A stretch of DNA of 64,000 bases from the NCBI RefSeq assembly GCF_015552075.1, contig NZ_JADNDZ010000052.1:28857-92856 (forward strand), given 5' to 3'. A model generated the notes under the pieces. That model did not search any database. It had not been told where the DNA came from and worked only from the letters and a program-made list of their open reading frames with translations. The position numbers and the translations under genes were made by a program. This DNA is from Collinsella aerofaciens. GTDB taxonomy: Bacteria; Actinomycetota; Coriobacteriia; Coriobacteriales; Coriobacteriaceae. The number at the start of each line of letters is the position of its first letter. Position 1 is the first letter of the stretch. Below are positions 35,870-44,873 of this stretch, piece after piece.

Positions 35870-36244
35870 CTACTCGGCGACGGGAGCCTCGGCAACAGCC
35901 TCAGCCTCTGCCTTGACAGCCTTCTTGGCGCGGGAGGTAGCCTGAACCTTCACGATCTTCAGCTTGGTGAGCTGCTGACGGTGACCCTTCAGACGACGAT
36001 AGCGCTTGCGCTTGTGGAACTTGAAGACCAGCTGCTTCTCGCCCTTGAACTGCTCAACGATCTGAGCGGTAACCTTGGCCTTGGCCAGCTTGTCGGGATC
36101 GGTGACGATCTTCTTACCATCGTTGAGGAAGATAACCGGCAGGGTGACCTTGTCGCCCTCATTGCCCTCGATCTTCTCGACGGTGATGACATCGTCGGTG
36201 GCGACCTTGTACTGCTTGCCGCCCGTGTTAACGATTGCGTACAT
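35870..36244 (-). CDS. rplU: 50S ribosomal protein L21
   Basis: 124 residues starting MYAIVNTGGKQYKV at the ATG at 36244. FHKRKRYRRLKGHRQ is the conserved RNA-binding stretch. An alanine/glutamate/valine-rich tail of about 20 residues is added at the C-terminus. It is driven by a consensus-like promoter that overlaps the 3' end of the DUF2344 gene. Confidence 0.97.
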   Translation of the reverse strand: MYAIVNTGGKQYKVATDDVITVEKIEGNEGDKVTLPVIFLNDGKKIVTDPDKLAKAKVTAQIVEQFKGEKQLVFKFHKRKRYRRLKGHRQQLTKLKIVKVQATSRAKKAVKAEAEAVAEAPVAE

Positions 36245-36286
36245 GTTTACTTGCCCTTCATGCATCAGTTAGTGCAACAGCCGAAT

Positions 36287-36315
36287 ATAGTAGCAGGCGA
36301 AAATACCCCCGTCAA
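36287..36315 (-). promoter_or_regulatory. rplU-rpmA promoter
   Basis: On the minus strand TTGACG (36315-36310), a 17-base spacer and TACTAT (36292-36287). The -35 overlaps the last codon and stop of the upstream DUF2344 gene. Confidence 0.78.
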
Positions 36316-37124
36316 CGAGTATGTGGAGCAAATCCACAAGTTCGCACAGATATGGGGCTGACGAGTCGGCCCTCGTCGTCCTCGCATGCTTGATTCTGAC
36401 GCTCGACATCGTAGGAGCGGATGGTCACGAGGTCTTGCATACCGGTGGAAACAATAGGTGCATCCACGCCCGGGGTCAAGCCCTGCAACAAAACATCAGC
36501 AGCGGAAAGCAAAATTTCCGGACGCATGGAGCCCTCGTTGTCGGCATGGGTGTCGAGCATGAGCACCAAATGGTCCGGGCGCTCCCCCGCCGTGAGCTCA
36601 TAGCCCACGAGCGTGTGATCCAAATCCAAGCGCTTGCTCTTTTTTCCGCGCGCGTAGTCGATGCCATTGCCCGCGCGCAGCGTGTCGAGCGCACGACGCA
36701 CCTCGTCGGCGCTTACGGGCGCCTCGGGATCCAAGTGCAGGTCGATGCGATACGACAGGCGCGTGAGCTGCGCCGTCAACGCCGGCGTGCGCACGTCGAT
36801 GTACGCCGCCTCGATGGGCGCCAGATCGGCCGGAGACGCCGCAGCCAGGCGCCCAAACGCCTCGTCGAGCGCCACGAACTCGGTCATAAACAGGTCATAC
36901 CACTCGCAGGTCGACGACGTACCCACCGGTAGCGCCGAAGAGAAGCCCACGCGCATGTGCGGAGAAAAGCCCTGCGTGACGGCATAGGGAAGTCCCGCAC
37001 GGCGCACGATGCGCTCAATGGTATGGATCACTTCGAGATGGCCCAGGTACTTAAGGCGATCGCGCTTGCCATAGCGAACACGAAGTCTAAAGAGCGAGGG
37101 GTTGTCGGTCAGGCGCTCACTCAT
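36312..37124 (-). CDS. TIGR03936/DUF2344 radical SAM-linked protein
   Basis: 270-residue protein of unknown function that is found beside, or fused to, TIGR03960 radical SAM proteins. Recognisable parts are RLRVRYGKRDRLKYLGHLE at the N-terminus and VTQGFSPHMRVGFSSALPVG. It is soluble, with no predicted transmembrane segment. Its start overlaps the radical SAM stop (37121-37124), so the two are translationally coupled and probably act as one enzyme system. In many bacteria RNase E/G follows before rplU; here it does not. Confidence 0.88.
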   Translation of the reverse strand: MSERLTDNPSLFRLRVRYGKRDRLKYLGHLEVIHTIERIVRRAGLPYAVTQGFSPHMRVGFSSALPVGTSSTCEWYDLFMTEFVALDEAFGRLAAASPADLAPIEAAYIDVRTPALTAQLTRLSYRIDLHLDPEAPVSADEVRRALDTLRAGNGIDYARGKKSKRLDLDHTLVGYELTAGERPDHLVLMLDTHADNEGSMRPEILLSAADVLLQGLTPGVDAPIVSTGMQDLVTIRSYDVERQNQACEDDEGRLVSPISVRTCGFAPHTR

Positions 37125-38998
37125 GCGCGATCACCCATCAATACATTCTTGGCGTGGAGCGTGGGGCAGATCCCGCAGCCGGTGCACGACGTGCGGGTGC
37201 AGTCGGGAGTCGTGACGCCCTCGAGCGAGCGACGGTACTCGCGCTCGAGGAAGCCGCGCGTACAGCCAGGGCTCACATGCTCCCACGGCAGGCGCCAATC
37301 CAACTCGTAGGGCAGGTGCACGAGCTCATTGAGGTCGATGCCGTTTTTGGCAGCAGCTTCCTTCCAGTTATCGAGCGAGAAATGCTCTACCCAGGCGTCA
37401 AAGCGAGAGCCCGAGCGCCAAGCGTCGATGATGACGGGCGTCATGTCACGACCGGCGCGGGACAGTGCGGCCTCGATGAGCGAGGTCTCGGCATCGTGGT
37501 AATGAACGCGGACGGCACGGTTGCGAACGCTCGTGATGAGCAGCTTCTGGCGACGCTTGACGTCGTCGTAGTCGAGCTGCGGGCACCACTGGAACGGCGT
37601 GGCAGCCTTAGGGATAAAGACCGAAACCGAGATCGACACCGAGATCGAGCCGCGACGAGCCTTGGGCACCACGGAACGACCGAGCTCCAGCACGTGATCG
37701 GCCAGATTGGCGATGGCCACGATGTCCTCGTCGCGCTCGCCGGGAAGGCCCATCATAAAGTAGAGCTTCATGCGGTTCCAGCCGGCCTCGAAGGCGGCCT
37801 TGGCCGCACGGTCCAGGTCCTCCTCGGTCACGTTCTTGTTAATGATGTCGCGCATGCGCTGGCTGCCGGCCTCGGGCGCGAACGTCAGGCCGCCCTTCTT
37901 TTCGCCGGCAACCGACTCGGCCATATCCACGCCAAACGAATCCAGGCGCTGCGACGGAATAGACACGCGAATACCCGTATCCTCCAGGCGACGGTTGAGC
38001 CTGCCGAGCACGTCGCGAATGCAGGAGTGGTCGGTCGTGGAGAGCGAGGTCAGCGACACCTCGTCATAGCCGGTCTTTTCCAGACCCTGAATCACCGACG
38101 AGACGATTTGGTCGGCCGAGCGCTCGCGCACCGGACGATACGTCATGCCGGCCTGGCAAAAACGACAGCCGCGGGCGCAGCCGCGCAGGATCTCGATAGA
38201 CAGGCGGTCGTGAACCAGCTGCGCATAGGGCACGCACGACTGCGACAGCGGATTCGTGGCGCCGAAATCCTCGACGACGCGCTTGTAGACCACGGTCGGC
38301 GCATCCTTGCCTTCACGCGGCACGGTGTAGCCATGCGGCGAGCAGGGCTCGTCGTGACGAACCTCATAGAGCGATGGCACGTAGTTGCCGGCAATGGATG
38401 CAAGCTGCTCGACAATCTGCGCGCGCGGGACCCCTTCGTCACGCAGACGGCGATGCAGCTGGCAGGTCTCGAGCAGCGATTCCTCGCCCTCACCGATGAG
38501 GATGGCATCGAAGAAGGCCGCGTACGGCTCGGGGTTGTACACCGAGGGGCCGCCGGCGATGATGATAGGGTCGTCTTCGCCTCGGTCGGCCGCCAACAGT
38601 GGAATGCCAGCGAGGTCGAGTGCCTCGAGGAAGTTCGTCACCGCCATCTCGTGCGGCACATGCAGACCGACGATATCAAACGAAGCGACCGGCGCTGCAC
38701 CCTCAAGCGAGAGCAGCGGAATGCCCGCCTCGCGCATAGCGTCACCCATATCGGGCCACGGCACATAGCCACGCTCGCAGGAGATGCCCTCGGCCTGGTT
38801 AAGGATGTTGTAGAGGATGGCGATACCCTGGTTGGGCAGACCGACCTCGTACACATCCGGATAGATCAGGCAGCAACGGTAGTCGGCATCGGCCTTGGAA
38901 AGCGTGCCCCACTCGTGATCGATATAGCGACTCGGCTTCTCGACCTTGGCGAGCAACGGCTCAATTAAATGAAAACAGTCTTGGTATGCAACGCGCAA
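37121..38998 (-). CDS. TIGR03960 family B12-binding-like radical SAM protein
   Basis: 625 residues. An N-terminal cobalamin-binding-like domain (YEVGLPNQGIAILYNILN, LHVPHEMAV, IIAGGPSVYNPEP) precedes the radical SAM core, whose [4Fe-4S] cysteines are in RGCARGCRFCQAGM. A C-terminal cysteine cluster (TSCTGCGICP) suggests a further metal site. The reaction is unknown; modification of RNA or a ribosomal component is only a guess from neighbours. It lies downstream of the DUF697-like gene, at the end of the mre/rod operon. Confidence 0.9.
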   Translation of the reverse strand: MRVAYQDCFHLIEPLLAKVEKPSRYIDHEWGTLSKADADYRCCLIYPDVYEVGLPNQGIAILYNILNQAEGISCERGYVPWPDMGDAMREAGIPLLSLEGAAPVASFDIVGLHVPHEMAVTNFLEALDLAGIPLLAADRGEDDPIIIAGGPSVYNPEPYAAFFDAILIGEGEESLLETCQLHRRLRDEGVPRAQIVEQLASIAGNYVPSLYEVRHDEPCSPHGYTVPREGKDAPTVVYKRVVEDFGATNPLSQSCVPYAQLVHDRLSIEILRGCARGCRFCQAGMTYRPVRERSADQIVSSVIQGLEKTGYDEVSLTSLSTTDHSCIRDVLGRLNRRLEDTGIRVSIPSQRLDSFGVDMAESVAGEKKGGLTFAPEAGSQRMRDIINKNVTEEDLDRAAKAAFEAGWNRMKLYFMMGLPGERDEDIVAIANLADHVLELGRSVVPKARRGSISVSISVSVFIPKAATPFQWCPQLDYDDVKRRQKLLITSVRNRAVRVHYHDAETSLIEAALSRAGRDMTPVIIDAWRSGSRFDAWVEHFSLDNWKEAAAKNGIDLNELVHLPYELDWRLPWEHVSPGCTRGFLEREYRRSLEGVTTPDCTRTSCTGCGICPTLHAKNVLMGDRA

Positions 38999-39008
38999 CG
39001 GAAAACCC

Positions 39009-39938
39009 CTAAGCAGCGAGATCTGATGCGTCCTGATAGGACGCCATAGGACGGGTAGCGCCCGCGACCGTGGTCACCAGATCGCGAACGCGGGAGAACG
39101 TGGCAGTGACCACCTCGTTGGCACGGCTGTAGTCGACATCGCGCTCGTAGAGCGAAACGAGCGCACGGCCCATGCCATAGGTGCCCGCGGCAGCAGTGAG
39201 CGCCTTGACGGCAAACCAAATATGCGGCGTCTGCTTGACAAGTGCGCGGGTGACCGCTCGGATCACAAGACCGCCGGCAAGCACGCCCGCGACCTCGTAG
39301 CCGCGCTCGGGCTTAATGCCGCGTCCAAAGACGGCAGCGAGCTCAAAGAGCATGCCCACCTGCGCCAGCGCCATAACGGGATAATCGGCGCCCGGCAAAA
39401 ACACCAGCGCACCGGTCGCCATATTGGTGAGCGCGCACGAGGTGATGATACGATTGGCCGCAGCGATGCGCATGAAGGCAAAGTTCGCCGCAAAAGCCGT
39501 TTCCTTGTCGGTGCGATCGAGAATCCAGCGGGCAAGCGTCTCGAGCAGATACGTCTTATCGGTTGCCGCTACCACGCCGAGCATGGGCGTAGACTCCTCG
39601 ATAAACGGCACCTCCACAGCAGACTCGGCAAGCACGCACACGGGCGCGCCGGCGATCACGAGCTCCTGCACGGCACTCTCCAAGCGGTCGGAACCACACG
39701 AGAGCACCAGCACCACATCGGTATCGGTCTTTGGAGCAATTCGCTCCTCCCCCAGACGCTCGACGCGCACAATGCCCGAGGTCGTCTGCGGCACAAAGGC
39801 GTCACGCACCGTCTCGGCCAGAAAGCGCGAGGCGGACGAATCCAGATAGACCGAGACGCGCACAGGTGTATCGGAATCCTTCTTAACGGACGCGCCCATC
39901 TTAAAAGCGCGGGTCAGCTTATCTACGGGAATTTTCAT
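39009..39938 (-). CDS. DUF697-like membrane protein of the cell-shape operon
   Basis: 309 residues, no secure named family. Residues about 160-270 resemble DUF697: two hydrophobic helices, ALAQVGMLFELAAVFGRG, then a GTYGMGRAL segment. DUF697 usually sits after a GTPase domain, but here the N-terminal 140 residues show no P-loop. They look like an alpha/beta domain (VVLVLSCGSD, APVCVLAESAV). It follows rodA by 18 bases and precedes the radical SAM gene by 10, so it belongs to the mreB operon. A role in envelope growth is an inference from context. Confidence 0.7.
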   Translation of the reverse strand: MKIPVDKLTRAFKMGASVKKDSDTPVRVSVYLDSSASRFLAETVRDAFVPQTTSGIVRVERLGEERIAPKTDTDVVLVLSCGSDRLESAVQELVIAGAPVCVLAESAVEVPFIEESTPMLGVVAATDKTYLLETLARWILDRTDKETAFAANFAFMRIAAANRIITSCALTNMATGALVFLPGADYPVMALAQVGMLFELAAVFGRGIKPERGYEVAGVLAGGLVIRAVTRALVKQTPHIWFAVKALTAAAGTYGMGRALVSLYERDVDYSRANEVVTATFSRVRDLVTTVAGATRPMASYQDASDLAA

Positions 39939-39956
39939 GGCAAACCCCTCCAGCGG

Positions 39957-41183
39957 TTACGCGGCGCCCGAACGATGCCGCCATATGGATTGTACGATAC
40001 CCACCGTCAGCAGCTGAATCATCATCGAAGACGAACCGAAGCTAATAAACGGTAGCGGAATACCGGTAATCGGCATCATGCCGATGCACATGCCGATGTT
40101 TTCGAAAGTCTGGAACGCCCACATGCCAACGATGCCCACACACGAAAGACGCAAAAACAGCGACTCGCACTTAAAGGCGACGCGAATCGTCGAAAAGATC
40201 AGCAGCACGTAGAGGCACAGGAGCAAAAAGGAACCGCAAAAGCCAAAGGTCTCGGACAGGAAGGCGAAGACGAAGTCGGTGTGGAACTCAGGCAGAAAGC
40301 CGCCGGCCGACTGCGTCGCATGCCCCAGGCCCTTACCAAAGAAGCCGCCCGAGCCAACGGCGATAAGCGACTGCTGCAGGTTGTAGGCATCGTCCGAATC
40401 GGCATTATCGGGGTCGATAAAGACCGTCAGACGGTTCATCTGATACTGCTTGATGAGCACATCGTGGCCGAGCAACGAATCAAAGACCGAATCAAGCGCC
40501 AGGACGAGGGCCACCAGGCCCACGAGCAGGGCCAGGGTCGACAGCACCCATTCGCGGCGTGCACCGCTCATGCAGATGACGATGGCGCCCGAAACCAGCA
40601 CGACCAGGCCCGAGCCCAGGTCACCCATGGCAACGACGGCCAAAAACGGAATGGACAGCATGCCGCAGAGCTTGACGTAGTCGCGAACGGTATCGATGCG
40701 ACCGTTATACTGCGAACCAAGCGTAGCAATAAAGAAGATGGTGATGAGCTTGGCAAGCTCAACCGGCTGGAACGTCAAGCCGATACCGGGAATCTTGATC
40801 CAGCCCGTCATGCCCAGACCGCCCGTATAGGACAGACCCGGAATCTTGGGCGAGAAGATCACGATCAGGTCGATGACGAGCAACGCCGTCGAGAAATTGG
40901 AAATACCGCGCAGGTCGGTACGCCAGACCAGCACCGCCAGCACCGCCCCGATGCCAATTCCCAGCAGATGGCGTGAAAACGATGCATCGGCCTTAAACTG
41001 CGAAGCCGACCAGATAATGATGGCACCGTAGGCGACGAGCGCCACAGTAGCCACGAGCACACCGATATGCACCTTTTGGCGAAACGTGCCGCGCGAGGCC
41101 GAAAGTTGCTTGTTGACGCGGTCCAGGCTGCTGCGAGAGCCGGTCTTGGTTGAACGGAACAGATCCGCCGGAGAAAAATCCAT
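39957..41183 (-). CDS. rodA: RodA peptidoglycan glycosyltransferase (SEDS family)
   Basis: 408-residue polytopic membrane enzyme that polymerises lipid II during lateral wall growth, with PBP2 as partner. About ten hydrophobic segments; the SEDS signature near the C-terminus is GIPLPFISFGSSSM. A 40-residue hydrophilic N-terminus precedes the first helix. It follows mrdA by nine bases, the classic mrdA-rodA pair. Confidence 0.95.
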   Translation of the reverse strand: MDFSPADLFRSTKTGSRSSLDRVNKQLSASRGTFRQKVHIGVLVATVALVAYGAIIIWSASQFKADASFSRHLLGIGIGAVLAVLVWRTDLRGISNFSTALLVIDLIVIFSPKIPGLSYTGGLGMTGWIKIPGIGLTFQPVELAKLITIFFIATLGSQYNGRIDTVRDYVKLCGMLSIPFLAVVAMGDLGSGLVVLVSGAIVICMSGARREWVLSTLALLVGLVALVLALDSVFDSLLGHDVLIKQYQMNRLTVFIDPDNADSDDAYNLQQSLIAVGSGGFFGKGLGHATQSAGGFLPEFHTDFVFAFLSETFGFCGSFLLLCLYVLLIFSTIRVAFKCESLFLRLSCVGIVGMWAFQTFENIGMCIGMMPITGIPLPFISFGSSSMMIQLLTVGIVQSIWRHRSGAA

Positions 41184-41192
41184 CGCAACCTC

Positions 41193-43262
41193 CTATCGAA
41201 CCGAAGAATCGCCCGAGGCCGAAGAGGTATCGGGCTCGTCATAAATCACGCCGAGCACGTCGCGCACGACATGCATCGCGGTATCTGAGCCACCGCCGCC
41301 CTGCTCCAGGACGGTAGCGATGACATACTTGGGATCATCGGCCGGTGCATAGGCGCAGAACCACGCGTATTCGTCCTCGCCACTTTTCTCGCCCGTGCCC
41401 GACTTGCCGTATACCTGCGGCGTCAGGGTGCCAAAGTGCGCCGCCAGGGACGTCGATGCCGTGTAAATCACGTCGTGCATGCCGTTGCGAACAAGAGCCA
41501 AATCCGAATCGCTGTTGATCTTGGCCTCCAGGCGCTTCTTCTTGCCCTTGCCATTGTACTTATAGGCATCGCCGTCGCCATCGCGCGACACGGCAGACAA
41601 AAATACGTGAGGCACGTACTGTTTGCCGCCGTTGGCAAGACCCATATAGGCGCACGCCATCTGCAGGGGCGTCACCAGGATGTCACCCTGACCGATGGCA
41701 ATGTTGGTCATATCGCCGGCATTCCACTTGCGGTCCTCGGCAGATGCGTCGGTGAAGTACGACTCTTTCCACTCGGCATCGGGAATACGGCCCGCGCCCT
41801 CACTCGGCAGATCGATACCGCAGGTCTTGCCTAGACCCCAGCGACGAAAGACCTCCTGCAGGCCCTCGGGATGTTGCTCGTCATAAAAGAACGCCTTGCC
41901 CATGTCGTAGAAGACGGGGTCGCACGAGTTGGCGATACCCGACTGCAGCGTCATGGTGCCGTGGCCAGACGTCAGCCAGCAGCGCTTGCCCCAAGCCTTG
42001 CCCAGGCCCGTCCAATAGCCCGTGCAGTTGGTTGTCTGCGTTGAAGTGTAGGTTCCAAACTCGAGACCGGCCAGTGCCGAGAGCGGCTTGATGGTCGAGG
42101 CCGACATGTACTGTCCGCTAATGGCGCGGTTGAGCAGCGGGTGCGAACCCTTGTCATCATTGAGCTCGGTCCACACGTCATTTGAGACGCCGCCGATAAA
42201 GACGGACGGATCGAACTTGGGCTCGCTCGCCATGCCCAGGATCTCGCCATTGTTGGAATCGAGACACACCACAGCGCCGTTGCCGGCATTGCTGTAGCCA
42301 GTGGTCTTGGCAAGCTCGATGGCGCTCGCCAGCGCCGTCTCACAGGCCTGTTGGATCTTAAGATCGAGCGTGAGCTTAATGTCGGAGCCGGCCTTGGCGG
42401 GCACGGCGCCGGCCTGACCGGTCACATTGCCCGAGGCATCGACCTTGACGGTCTGCTCGCCACGAATACCCTGCAGCAGGTTTTCGTAGTAGCTCTCAAC
42501 ACCCGCCTGGCCCACGATATCGCCCGACTGGTACGTAATCCGGCCAGCAGAAGCATCATCATCACCAGAGGTTTTCTTATTCTGGGCCTCGAGCTGCTCG
42601 GAGGTAATGGTGCCGGTATAGCCCAAGATATGGCATGCCGTCTCGCCATATGGATACTGGCGCTCGGTACGCTCGGCAATCTTGACGCCCGGGAACTCGC
42701 CGGCGTGCTCCTGAATATAGGCAACCGTGGAGCGACGGACGTCCGTCGCGATGGTATGCAGGCTCTGAGCGCCCTCGGAATTGTCCTGAATATTGCGCAG
42801 CACCGCCACGTAGGGCATACCGAGCACGTTGGCAAGATGGCGAACCAGAACCTCATCCTCGGCAAGGTCGCGGTAGGCCACGACAGCAAGTGAGGGACGG
42901 TTCTGGACAAGCGCCACGCCATTGCGGTCGAGGATGCGGCCGCGCACAGCGGGTGTGGTAACGGTGCGCGTCTGATTGCTATTAGCCTGCTTTTCGTAAT
43001 AGTCCGACGAGACCATCTGCATGCCCCACAGCTTGACGGCAAGCGCCGCGAACATCGCGCCCACACCCGTGGTGAGGATGGAGAAGCGGCCCTTAAAGGC
43101 GGTCGCCGCGGTATTGCCCTCGCCCTCGGTGGCGCGCGGGGCCGTCCCATGCTGCGTATCGTAGGTAAAACGAGAATCGCCGCGACGCATAATGACCAGT
43201 GCGACCACGATGGCCACAACCAGCACGATACCGGCGATAATAACCGTCATCTGGGAAGACAT
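41193..43262 (-). CDS. mrdA: penicillin-binding protein 2 (class B transpeptidase)
   Basis: Elongation-specific transpeptidase, 689 residues. An N-terminal hydrophobic helix, a basic linker and a second hydrophobic stretch precede the dimerisation domain. The transpeptidase active site shows SASTIKPL (SxxK), a SCD of the SxN type (ANSCDP) and KSGTGEKSG. The C-terminal tail is Ser/Asp-rich. The N-terminal hydrophobic segment is longer than in E. coli. Confidence 0.95.
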   Translation of the reverse strand: MSSQMTVIIAGIVLVVAIVVALVIMRRGDSRFTYDTQHGTAPRATEGEGNTAATAFKGRFSILTTGVGAMFAALAVKLWGMQMVSSDYYEKQANSNQTRTVTTPAVRGRILDRNGVALVQNRPSLAVVAYRDLAEDEVLVRHLANVLGMPYVAVLRNIQDNSEGAQSLHTIATDVRRSTVAYIQEHAGEFPGVKIAERTERQYPYGETACHILGYTGTITSEQLEAQNKKTSGDDDASAGRITYQSGDIVGQAGVESYYENLLQGIRGEQTVKVDASGNVTGQAGAVPAKAGSDIKLTLDLKIQQACETALASAIELAKTTGYSNAGNGAVVCLDSNNGEILGMASEPKFDPSVFIGGVSNDVWTELNDDKGSHPLLNRAISGQYMSASTIKPLSALAGLEFGTYTSTQTTNCTGYWTGLGKAWGKRCWLTSGHGTMTLQSGIANSCDPVFYDMGKAFFYDEQHPEGLQEVFRRWGLGKTCGIDLPSEGAGRIPDAEWKESYFTDASAEDRKWNAGDMTNIAIGQGDILVTPLQMACAYMGLANGGKQYVPHVFLSAVSRDGDGDAYKYNGKGKKKRLEAKINSDSDLALVRNGMHDVIYTASTSLAAHFGTLTPQVYGKSGTGEKSGEDEYAWFCAYAPADDPKYVIATVLEQGGGGSDTAMHVVRDVLGVIYDEPDTSSASGDSSVR

Positions 43263-43275
43263 CTACGAGCCTCCC

Positions 43276-43842
43276 CTATTTGAGCTTACGGGTCTTGGGC
43301 TTAAAGCGCATGCCCGTCTGGCGTCCGCCACGTGCGGAGAATCCATAACCGGACTGCGGCACGACGCCGGACATCAAAAACGGAATGGCAACCAGACCCG
43401 TCAGGATCGAAGACGGCAGCGCATGGCCGAAGATCGCCACGACAAAGCTCGTCTCCAAACCCATAAACAGCAAGATGATGCTGTAGATCACATTAATGAC
43501 GAACGCGAAGGCGCCCACCGTGATGCCGCGCGCACTCGGGGCACCGCCCGTCTGACCGGCAGCGCTATGCACCAGGGCAAAAGAACCCACGGTCAGCAGG
43601 AGCGACATAACGCCCACCGGCACGGCAGCGGAAAGGTCATAGAACAAGCCGCTGCAAAAACCGCACACGACGGCACGGGTCGGGTCGCCCGAGAACACGC
43701 TTAGGCACACCAGGATAATCATAAAGTTGACGCGACCGCCCGCAATGGAGATCTGCGGTGCCAGGCCTGCCTGCAGCAGCACGCACACAATGGCGGCGAT
43801 TACAAACGTGCGGGAGCTCATCCCCTGCTCGTGTAGATCCAT
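43276..43842 (-). CDS. mreD: rod shape-determining protein MreD
   Basis: Small hydrophobic protein with about five transmembrane helices, linking MreC to the elongasome. I choose the ATG at 43842 (188 residues), seven bases after GGGGG. An ATG at 43848 is too close to it. It lies between mreC and mrdA as usual. Sequence conservation in this family is low, so the call rests on topology plus position. Confidence 0.88.
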   Translation of the reverse strand: MDLHEQGMSSRTFVIAAIVCVLLQAGLAPQISIAGGRVNFMIILVCLSVFSGDPTRAVVCGFCSGLFYDLSAAVPVGVMSLLLTVGSFALVHSAAGQTGGAPSARGITVGAFAFVINVIYSIILLFMGLETSFVVAIFGHALPSSILTGLVAIPFLMSGVVPQSGYGFSARGGRQTGMRFKPKTRKLK

Positions 43843-43853
43843 GGACATGCCCC

Positions 43854-44852
43854 CTATTCGCTCGAGCCGGAATCGGTCGTCTCGGACGTGTCGGAACTGT
43901 CATCCGGGCTCTCGTCCTTCGTCTTGGTCGCAGCATCGCGCGACGTTCCCTGCGGCGTGCTGTTGGCCGTGTTCACGTCCTCATCCGAGGCCGACTGTTC
44001 GTCGGTCAGCGAGGTAATGACCAGCACTTCCTCGTTGTTCTCGGCCGTCGTCTGGGCGCGCACCACAATGGTGTAGTACACGTCGTTAGCCGATTTCTCA
44101 ACAGACGAGACGGTGCCGAGCGGTAGACCCTTGGGGAACACATCGCCAATGCCCGAGGTCACGATGATGTCGCCAACCTTAACGTCGGAATCGACGCTCA
44201 CGTACTCAAGACGCAGCGTGCCGTCAGCCTGACCCTGCAGCATGCCCTGGGCGCGCGTGTCCTGCACCATAGCGGACACGCCCGAGTTCTCATCGCCAAT
44301 CAGGCGCACGGTGGACGTCTTGGCCGAGACCTCGATAATCTGGCCTATGACACCGGCAGAACTCGTCACAGGCATATTGATGGTAAGACCGTCGGCAGAA
44401 CCCTTATCGATGGTGACGGTCGAGGTCCAGGCATCGCCCGAAGCGCCGACGATACGAGCTGCGGTTGATTTGAGGTTGTAGGTCGACTGCAGGCCGACCA
44501 GCCCCTCCAGTCGCTCGGCGGTCTTTTGAGCCTCGGAGAGCTCGGCAACCTTAGAGGTCAGTTCCTCGTTTTGCTTCTTAAGCTCGTCAAGCGTGTCCTG
44601 CGACGCCGTAAGGTTAGAGAACACGTTACCGATCGCATTGAAGGGAGCCGCCACAGCCGAGCCCACAAAGCGCACCGGCGAGGTAATCGTCGTCACGCCC
44701 GAGCGCACGGCATGAATCGGTCCTGCCTCGCCCTCGCGGATGTAAAACGTGAGCAGCAACACCGAAATCAGGCTGAAAACAATCAACGGGCGCATACCCG
44801 TTGATTGTCGCTTGGTATTCAGATTTGTGGAGAAACCCGAAGATCGTGCCAA
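43854..44852 (-). CDS. mreC: rod shape-determining protein MreC
   Basis: 332-residue bitopic protein: short cytoplasmic N-terminus, one transmembrane helix (near 23-38), a coiled coil (about 85-115) and the beta-barrel MreC domain (GASGDAWTSTVTIDKGSADG, VTSGIGDVFPKGLPLG). The C-terminal 60 residues are a low-complexity Ser/Thr/Asp tail. It acts as the periplasmic-side scaffold of the elongasome. Confidence 0.95.
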   Translation of the reverse strand: MARSSGFSTNLNTKRQSTGMRPLIVFSLISVLLLTFYIREGEAGPIHAVRSGVTTITSPVRFVGSAVAAPFNAIGNVFSNLTASQDTLDELKKQNEELTSKVAELSEAQKTAERLEGLVGLQSTYNLKSTAARIVGASGDAWTSTVTIDKGSADGLTINMPVTSSAGVIGQIIEVSAKTSTVRLIGDENSGVSAMVQDTRAQGMLQGQADGTLRLEYVSVDSDVKVGDIIVTSGIGDVFPKGLPLGTVSSVEKSANDVYYTIVVRAQTTAENNEEVLVITSLTDEQSASDEDVNTANSTPQGTSRDAATKTKDESPDDSSDTSETTDSGSSE

Positions 44853-44873
44853 ATGGAATCCACCTTTTGGAAA

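Noticed and set aside
37154..38968. 604-codon frame opposite the radical SAM gene
   Set aside because: His/Arg/Gly-rich shadow frame. The minus strand has the CxxxCxxC motif and a good operon position.
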